A DNA stretch of 58,790 nucleotides from a virus: IMG/VR virus record IMGVR_UViG_3300028844_003404, positions 1-58,790 of that record. One strand, given 5' to 3'. The stretch's first letter is position 1. Each line of letters begins with the position of its first letter. The position numbers were made by a program, and so were the translations under genes. The notes below the pieces were generated by a model that was not told the origin of the DNA, searched no databases, and saw only the letters and a list, made by a program, of their open reading frames with translations. Below, in pieces: positions 53,074 through 58,790 of this stretch.

Positions 53074-54140
53074 ACGAAGAGAGGTACTATATAAAAATAT
53101 CACCAGAATCTTTAAAAAGTGATATTGTTCAGCAAACTTATAGTGGTAATACGTTTGGTGTTTATTCTGCAATGACACAAATATTAAGTGGTGGGACTAA
53201 TGGTGATAGTTTACTAACAGATTTAACAGTACCTATCGTTTTTAATCAAACTTTTGATGATATGGGATTCTACTCAACATTTGATGGGTTTGTCTTACAA
53301 AAAGATGTGGTATCTAACTTTATAGTTAGTGGGGACCCGACCAACGACTTTAAAGTTAAATTATATAACACTTCAGACCAGTTAAAAAAGTTTTTAAAGT
53401 TATCTACCTACACTGTAGATTGGGGAGACGGTACCGTGGAGCCTTTTACCGCGATTTATCCAGATTACATGGAACATGAGTATCCACCATTAACTTCATC
53501 ATATAAAATAGAGTTAACACAAAATAATCCTTGGGGTGTGACAAATATAGTTAAAGGAGTTTCAATACCTAATACATTGGTCACCATATCCAATCCCTCA
53601 GAAACTATAACGTTCACTCAACAAGGGGGTAATTGGGCCAATATCCCGATTAGTTATAATTTTATTTTTACAGGAGACTCAGAAAATACTGTAAGCGCTC
53701 AATCAAGTAATCAAACATTTACTATAACAGGATTTACTTCTTCACAACTTAATAATTTAAAACTTTACGGACCGATAAAATACGATACCTCGGTTGTGGT
53801 AAAGAAGAATAATGAAGATTACGGTAGAGTAACTGAGATAACAGATGCGTATACGGCATATACAATACAAGACGTAGAATACTATGATTACCCCAACGGT
53901 AAGACTTTATTTTTTATAGAATCTAACGGAATAACTGACAATACAGTAGTTGCAGAACCGATTACCAAAGAAGAAGTATTATTTGGTGTAGTTTCCTCAC
54001 CGGAAATACAATCCCAAATATTTATTGATAGAGGTAAAAATTCTGCGTTCGAAGGAATACAGAGACTCGGAGAAGTTGATAACATCGGAGACTTAGTATC
54101 TTATGGGTACGGTTTCTTTAAAATAAAAGAACAACAGTAA
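53070..54140 (+). CDS. Tail-tip protein with PKD-like domain
   Basis: 356 aa. Residues ~112-150 have 'YTVDWGDGTVEPF' followed by 'YMEHEYPP', the W-G-D-G-T core and aromatic strand of PKD-type beta sandwiches. The N-terminus 'RYYIKISPESLKSDI' resembles that of the preceding protein, hinting at a shared attachment segment. The rest is beta-rich. ATG overlaps the previous stop (ATGA); the next gene starts one base after its stop. A virion surface or baseplate-fibre role is inferred from domain type and context. Confidence 0.75.
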   Translation: MNEERYYIKISPESLKSDIVQQTYSGNTFGVYSAMTQILSGGTNGDSLLTDLTVPIVFNQTFDDMGFYSTFDGFVLQKDVVSNFIVSGDPTNDFKVKLYNTSDQLKKFLKLSTYTVDWGDGTVEPFTAIYPDYMEHEYPPLTSSYKIELTQNNPWGVTNIVKGVSIPNTLVTISNPSETITFTQQGGNWANIPISYNFIFTGDSENTVSAQSSNQTFTITGFTSSQLNNLKLYGPIKYDTSVVVKKNNEDYGRVTEITDAYTAYTIQDVEYYDYPNGKTLFFIESNGITDNTVVAEPITKEEVLFGVVSSPEIQSQIFIDRGKNSAFEGIQRLGEVDNIGDLVSYGYGFFKIKEQQ

Positions 54141-54141
54141 A

Positions 54142-55050
54142 ATGGCTTTAGGAACATACGGAACAACAAGACCAGCAGACATGTCCCCTGAGGACGTGGA
54201 AATAATATTAAATTACACCCCGTCAAGGGATGTGACCAACAACTTTGAATTAAAAACTTTAAACGCCTCAGAAGTTTTAACGCCTTATTTTCATAATGCA
54301 GATACAGGAGGAAATGCCGACCTTGAAATATTAGGGGGATTATATAACCTTAAATTACCTGCGGATGAATTTAATCAAATTGGTATATATACTCTATATA
54401 TAAGACCTGTGGAGATACGGACTACAATTACTGATTGTGGAGTACTTTCATCGTTACCTAACGTAAAAGGGATAATTGTAGATTTAAACAATGTACCTTC
54501 TCAGTATAGAAATAGATTCGTTAATCAAGGATTAGTTGGTCATAGAGTAGAGTATTTAAATAATGATGGTACAAAAATTACTAATTTTTATAGAATTATA
54601 ACATCATCATTTTATTGTGAGCCCGTAGTTACTAATCTCACTAACTCATCACAAAAATCTATTAGATATAGATATGTGGATGGTGGTAGTGATTTATTGT
54701 TTTGTACAGTTTCACCGGCAAGTGCTCCGTCGAATAGGCCGAGTGCAACTCCATTTATAGGTCAACCTAATCAAAATATAATAATTACTAATACATTTTT
54801 TAATCCGATAACATTGGATATTGAATTAGCAGAAAATGACATCGATACGTTGGCAATTGCACTTTATGGTAATCAGACTAAATCCATTGAAGATGGAGTT
54901 TATACCTTATATGACAACGACCTTAATATTTACAAACAATATAACCTATATGAGATTAGGGACGAGTTTAACAATTTATTATATGAGGTTAGACAAAATA
55001 GAGGGGATAATATAGATTTCAGTAAAAACTTCACCAATATCACACAGTAA
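54142..55050 (+). CDS. Tail-tip structural protein, unknown
   Basis: 302 aa, not recognised. Starts 'ALGTYGTTRPADMSPEDVEIILNYTPSRD' and has a central beta-rich domain with 'IYTLYIRPVEIRTTITDCGVL'. The C-terminal region has 'GVYTLYDNDLNIYKQYNLYEIRDEFNNLLYEV'. Its stop overlaps the next ATG by one base (TAATG). It belongs to the same coupled tail-tip operon; no enzyme motif is seen. Confidence 0.75.
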   Translation: MALGTYGTTRPADMSPEDVEIILNYTPSRDVTNNFELKTLNASEVLTPYFHNADTGGNADLEILGGLYNLKLPADEFNQIGIYTLYIRPVEIRTTITDCGVLSSLPNVKGIIVDLNNVPSQYRNRFVNQGLVGHRVEYLNNDGTKITNFYRIITSSFYCEPVVTNLTNSSQKSIRYRYVDGGSDLLFCTVSPASAPSNRPSATPFIGQPNQNIIITNTFFNPITLDIELAENDIDTLAIALYGNQTKSIEDGVYTLYDNDLNIYKQYNLYEIRDEFNNLLYEVRQNRGDNIDFSKNFTNITQ

Positions 55051-58001
55051 TGGCTGATAACAAGTTTAGATATCCACCAGCTCCTCCTAATGCTAGAGGA
55101 ACATTTTCTGACAACTTAGTTGGTTTACAACTTGTTGATGGTGGAGGTCTTACGCAGGCAAATTTTGAATTCACAACAAATGTTGTTGAAAAGGTTAATA
55201 GAACTTTTGATACGGGTGTCTTTTCTAATCCTATATCATTAAATGATTTAGATTTTAACAGTATTGAAGAATCTAAGATAGTATTGGCTAAAAACTTTAA
55301 AGTTTACCCTAATTATGATATAAGTCAGGTTACTAATTTTGCGATGTATGGTTCTTTAAGAAAAAGAATGTCATCTTCAGTAACAAATATAGTTAATTTT
55401 TTTCCAGCTGCAATATCTATAGATAGGATTTATTATGATTATAACACAGGATATACGGCTTATAATATTTCTTATGATGATATTGAAGGTTTAACAACTT
55501 TTGATATTGACGTTACCAGATTTAAAAATCCATTCGATATTGATTACTCAGAAAATTCCGATAGGAATATCTCAGTTAGACCTTTTGAGGTGAGCCCTTT
55601 AAGAAATCTTACTAGACATTTCTTAAAGTATTCTTTATTTTTTGAGGATTTGAAGACTGAATATAAATTTGTTGACTTCGACCCTTCAACAAAACTATCG
55701 GCAGGGACTGTACAAATCGTAGTACAAGGAAATCCTTTCAGTGGCCAATCCACTTCAGTTGATAATATTTTATTAAAACCAAATAAAGAAGAAACGGATA
55801 AAGTATTTATCGACGATTTTAATGAAGTAGAAGATTTCTTATTAAATCGTTTAGTAGTTCCAATATACACTTCTAAATTTGAAATATTAAGGGAGGGGCA
55901 AGACGGTCAAGTATATAAGGCTTATCAGAGTATAACTTGGAGTTTAGACGGGACTTGGAATTTAGATATAAGAACAAATAAGTTTGATAATTACTTAACA
56001 GAATTAAATAGTATATCTGATGAAATTGATGAGTATAAGAGTAATTTAATATCGAGATTTTTAACCACAGGGGCTTTTAAAGATTTTGACACTCCTAATA
56101 AAAATGTCGAAAAGGTTTTACAATTATATGGTAGGAGTTTTGATGAAACTAAAAAGTTCATTGACGCGTTATCTTATATGAATTCAGTTAATTATGTCGT
56201 GCAAAATGATATACCTTCTCAGTTATTAACAAATTTGGCTCAGACAATAGGATGGGACACTAACATTTCACCGATTACGAATGATAAGTTCCTAAGTAGT
56301 GTATTTGGAAATCAAGATGGTAACGTATTTCCTGGTCAATCAGTAAATAAGACACCAACCGAACTTAACTATCAGTATTATAGAAATTTAATATTAAATT
56401 CCGCTTACTTATTTAAATCTAAAGGTACTAGACGCTCAATAGAGGCTCTTATGAGACTAGTCGGGGCTCCCGACGCATTAATAGACTTTAATGAAATAAT
56501 TTATTTAGCTGACGGTCCAATAAATATAGAAAGATTTAATGAAGAATACGCAACTATAACGGGAGGTACTAAGACCACAGAAACGCCGGTTTTAGACCCA
56601 AACGTTACTTTTAGTTTTGAAGGTGTTACATATACCGGGTTTACAACTCAACTAACATTAAGTAATGTAGATACTGTTAGAAATGATTATCCTGTTGATA
56701 GTTTTGGATATCCACAATCTCCGGTAGAGACTGAAGAAATGTTTTTTGAAAAAGGTGCTGGATGGTACGAACAGACACCTGAACATAGGGCGCCTACTGT
56801 GTTAGATACTACAGATTCTGTTTTCACAGGACAAAACCCTGATATACAGACAACCTTAGAACCGTTTACTTATGGTCAAAAATATTTTAATAGATTTAGA
56901 GATTTCCCATATATGGATTTGGGTTTTGGTTTAACAAGAACCTATGATAATAATAAATCTTGGACAGATAATGAATTAGGTTTAAGGAGAAATACTGAGG
57001 CTGGTTATAATGCCTATTATGTGGTAGATAATGAAAAATTGGTATTAAATGCTAAAAATATCGATTTAGGGTTAAATATGGGTCAAGGTATTATATACGA
57101 TATATGGGATATGTCAAAAAAATATAATTACCCATTCCCTTCAACAGGTTTAACATCACCTTATCCTTATCCTGAAGGAATTGATTGGACAGTAATTAAT
57201 CCAAAGCCAAAAGAAAAGACATTTTTTGAATTTGCTCAGACCTTTTATCGTAACATGATTAATGTTAGGAATAGACAAACAATAACAGACGGTAAAGGAG
57301 GCGGGTATCCGACACTACAATCAGTTTATTGGAAATATCTTAACTCAGAAGAGTCTGTAGGTATACCATCCAATAAATATACCTATCAAAAAATGATTGA
57401 TTTCACTAATGGTATTGGTGATTATTGGATGAAACTAATTGAACAGATGATTCCCGCTTCAACTATATGGATGGGGGGTCAAAAAATGGAAAATAACGTA
57501 TTACAGAGACAAAAAGTAGTATGGAGAAGACAAAGAGGATGTGAGTTAGTACCGATACCCTGCATACCATGTACATTCACGGGTCAATTACTTGGTAGTG
57601 ACTGTACTACACAAACTTTAGACTGTGATATTGGATTAACAAATCCACAAACGACATTGATAAATAGCATTAATAGTGCGGTTGGTAACGAAGGGTATAA
57701 TGTAAGTGACTGTCAATTAAACACTTTGACAAGTTTGTGGTATGTGGATATAAGACTTAGTGGTTCATTACTTAGAAAAGATTTATTCTACACTGGATAT
57801 GGAAGTGGTGATTACCCATCTAGTGCTGAGTGGTTGACGGCGGTAGAGACATCTTTATCTAATTTATCTCAGGACGGACTATCTTATAGTATTAACGGTA
57901 ATAACATAACAGTTACTAATATAGGGTGTAATAATGATTTTACTAATAAAACTTTGCAAATAAACGCAGGAGTCAACATAAATATTAATTGTACGTCATG
58001 A
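55050..58001 (+). CDS. Baseplate/tail protein, gpI-like, with Cys-rich C-terminal module
   Basis: 983 aa. Residues ~350-480 have the signature of P2 gpI-type baseplate proteins: 'VLQLYGRSFDETKKFIDAL', 'LLTNLAQTIGWD', 'YRNLILNSAYLFKSKGTRRSIEALMRLVG'. These link wedges to fibres. From residue ~825 on there is a different, Cys-rich tail ('CELVPIPCIPCTFTG...SDCTTQTLDCD', then 'GLSYSINGNNITVTNIGC') that looks like a separate bead-type domain. ATG overlaps the previous stop; its own stop overlaps the next ATG (ATGA at 57998-58001). Confidence 0.8.
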   Translation: MADNKFRYPPAPPNARGTFSDNLVGLQLVDGGGLTQANFEFTTNVVEKVNRTFDTGVFSNPISLNDLDFNSIEESKIVLAKNFKVYPNYDISQVTNFAMYGSLRKRMSSSVTNIVNFFPAAISIDRIYYDYNTGYTAYNISYDDIEGLTTFDIDVTRFKNPFDIDYSENSDRNISVRPFEVSPLRNLTRHFLKYSLFFEDLKTEYKFVDFDPSTKLSAGTVQIVVQGNPFSGQSTSVDNILLKPNKEETDKVFIDDFNEVEDFLLNRLVVPIYTSKFEILREGQDGQVYKAYQSITWSLDGTWNLDIRTNKFDNYLTELNSISDEIDEYKSNLISRFLTTGAFKDFDTPNKNVEKVLQLYGRSFDETKKFIDALSYMNSVNYVVQNDIPSQLLTNLAQTIGWDTNISPITNDKFLSSVFGNQDGNVFPGQSVNKTPTELNYQYYRNLILNSAYLFKSKGTRRSIEALMRLVGAPDALIDFNEIIYLADGPINIERFNEEYATITGGTKTTETPVLDPNVTFSFEGVTYTGFTTQLTLSNVDTVRNDYPVDSFGYPQSPVETEEMFFEKGAGWYEQTPEHRAPTVLDTTDSVFTGQNPDIQTTLEPFTYGQKYFNRFRDFPYMDLGFGLTRTYDNNKSWTDNELGLRRNTEAGYNAYYVVDNEKLVLNAKNIDLGLNMGQGIIYDIWDMSKKYNYPFPSTGLTSPYPYPEGIDWTVINPKPKEKTFFEFAQTFYRNMINVRNRQTITDGKGGGYPTLQSVYWKYLNSEESVGIPSNKYTYQKMIDFTNGIGDYWMKLIEQMIPASTIWMGGQKMENNVLQRQKVVWRRQRGCELVPIPCIPCTFTGQLLGSDCTTQTLDCDIGLTNPQTTLINSINSAVGNEGYNVSDCQLNTLTSLWYVDIRLSGSLLRKDLFYTGYGSGDYPSSAEWLTAVETSLSNLSQDGLSYSINGNNITVTNIGCNNDFTNKTLQINAGVNININCTS

Positions 58002-58790
58002 CATTAGTAAAATATACCATACAAAATTGTAACGACCAATCAGAGTATAGGTTAACCTTTAATAATGCTACGCACCTAAATTCAGGTGAGATTTGGGATA
58101 TTGAGTGTAATAACATAAATAATGGATGTTATTACATTAATGAAGACACTAATAAAGTTTTAGATGAAATAAATGGAGACGATTGTACATTTATTGAGTA
58201 TGTCGATTGTGAAACATGTGAAGAAGCGAATTTACTTATTTCATCCTTAATGTCGGCACCTGCTCAAAGCTGTTATCGGTGGGATAGATGTGACGCGGGG
58301 TTAGGAAACTTATACACACTAATAACCGACACACCAATAAATGATAGTATTTTATATTACGGAGTGTGTTATGAAATAACCACTATAGTTGTAAATATTG
58401 ACCCTACCGACTTAAGTGGAATACCTAGTAACTTATACTATGATAAATGTTCTATGTGTGTACCTACGTTTTTAGATTGTGATTTAGAGTTCGGTACGGT
58501 TAGTCCTACACCGACACCCACAATAGGCGCAACACCATCAGTCACTGCCACACCATCAATCACCGCTACTCCATCAATTACCGCAACTCCAGGAGCGTCA
58601 ATCACTGCCACACCATCAGTCACTCCATCAATCACTGCCACACCATCAATCACCGCTACTCCAGGAGCGTCAATCACAGCAACTCCATCAATCACTGCAA
58701 CTCCATCAATCACTGCAACTCCATCAATTACCGCAACACCATCCATAACAGCAACACCATCAATCACCGCTACTCCAGGAGAGTCAATCA
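57998..58790 (+). CDS. Cysteine-rich TP-repeat adhesin-like protein (3' partial)
   Basis: ATG at 57998 overlaps the preceding stop; the frame is open to the window end (264 codons). Residues 1-165 form a Cys-rich segment: 'IQNCNDQSEYRLTF', 'IECNNINNGCYYI', 'YVDCETCEEANLL', and a closing pair 'KCSMC'. From residue ~168 it is pure Thr/Pro/Ser/Ile/Ala repeat (PSITAT units). The architecture matches the partial protein at the left edge. It is probably a long tail fibre or adhesin whose globular tip lies beyond the window. Confidence 0.8.
   Translation, partial: MTLVKYTIQNCNDQSEYRLTFNNATHLNSGEIWDIECNNINNGCYYINEDTNKVLDEINGDDCTFIEYVDCETCEEANLLISSLMSAPAQSCYRWDRCDAGLGNLYTLITDTPINDSILYYGVCYEITTIVVNIDPTDLSGIPSNLYYDKCSMCVPTFLDCDLEFGTVSPTPTPTIGATPSVTATPSITATPSITATPGASITATPSVTPSITATPSITATPGASITATPSITATPSITATPSITATPSITATPSITATPGESI
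58502..58790 (+). repeat. Tandem 18-base repeat coding PSITAT units
   Basis: About a dozen copies of an 18-base unit (CCATCAATCACTGCCACA and close variants) encode Pro-Ser-Ile-Thr-Ala-Thr. They are broken at intervals by CCAGGAGCGTCA, giving PGAS. Near-identical copies side by side make slippage or recombination likely. The repeat runs off the window. Confidence 0.9.

Noticed and set aside
54018-54025. ATATTTAT inside the PKD-like protein gene
   Set aside because: It lies within coding sequence (Ile-Phe-Ile) with no gene start nearby; it shows that chance copies occur in this AT-rich genome, so single motif hits are weak evidence.
58438-58767. Minus-strand open frame coding GVAVID repeats
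   Set aside because: It is the mirror of the PSITAT tandem repeat on the plus strand; any repeat of 18 bases without stops opens other frames. No start region or neighbour supports it.
58502-58790. CRISPR-like array
   Set aside because: The repeats are 18-base tandem codon repeats without unique spacers and are in frame with a protein; not a CRISPR array.
1-58790. tRNA genes, introns, inteins or insertion sequences
   Set aside because: I looked for cloverleaf-like segments in the gaps, interruptions in pol, nrdA, nrdB, uvsX and gp41, and transposase motifs; none was seen. The gaps are all short.

Overview
This window is part of the genome of a large, T4-like contractile-tailed phage (myovirus) whose host is most likely a member of the Bacteroidetes, probably a flavobacterium. 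The host call rests on four observations: (1) starts lack Shine-Dalgarno sequences and sit behind A-rich leaders; (2) two genes have TTTG...TAnnTTTG promoters, the Bacteroidetes sigma consensus; (3) base composition is very AT-rich; (4) the small ribonucleotide reductase subunit carries an N-terminal ATP-cone, an arrangement described from flavobacteria. No portal, major capsid protein, terminase, prohead protease, lysis gene or tRNA is visible, so the window is a fragment. It begins and ends inside open reading frames that code for Thr/Pro-repeat proteins.\n\nLayout. 1-3289: end of a giant cysteine-rich, TP-linker adhesin-like protein and a small tail-type protein. 3386-6145: family B DNA polymerase behind a host-type promoter. 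6114-10983 (minus strand): a small unknown protein, a gp13-like neck protein, a superoxide dismutase fused to a PD-(D/E)XK-like nuclease domain, and an SNF2-type helicase. 11005-13039: gp14-like neck protein, an unknown, and a gp15-like tail terminator. 13040-13189 (minus): a tiny ribbon-helix-helix-like protein. 13328-16445: tail sheath, split over two frames. 16520-21283: a small ORF, a HAD-fold protein, tail tube, tail assembly chaperone with an overlapping second frame, and tape measure. 21323-33880: very large baseplate proteins (1573 and 2210 aa), a gp53-like wedge protein and two small proteins. 33945-41877: replication and nucleotide block (gp32, UvsX, RNase H/5' exonuclease, an unknown, gp41 helicase, NrdB, NrdA). 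41944-58790: baseplate wedge gp25 and gp6, then a run of overlapping tail-tip genes including an 1802-aa protein with a hydrophobic membrane-like segment, a gpI-like protein, and at the right edge another TP-repeat protein.\n\nControl. Two promoter classes can be seen. Polymerase and gp32 have host-like promoters. Most virion operons, and gp41, have the octamer ATATTTAT (or NTATTTAT) a short way upstream, always on the gene's own strand; it is a candidate phage-specific (late) promoter element. Five good intrinsic terminators separate operons. Two tail genes seem to need a +1 (or -2) frameshift on a T-run: the sheath (TTT TGA, resembling the RF2 site) and the tail chaperone (GAG TTT TTT C).\n\nThe most unusual items are the SOD-nuclease fusion with a leader that could direct it into the capsid, the two frameshift sites, the cysteine-bead/TP-linker adhesins, an OmpA-like domain inside a baseplate protein, and a membrane-like segment inside a giant tail protein. 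All functional statements are from reading sequence by eye; no database search was run.
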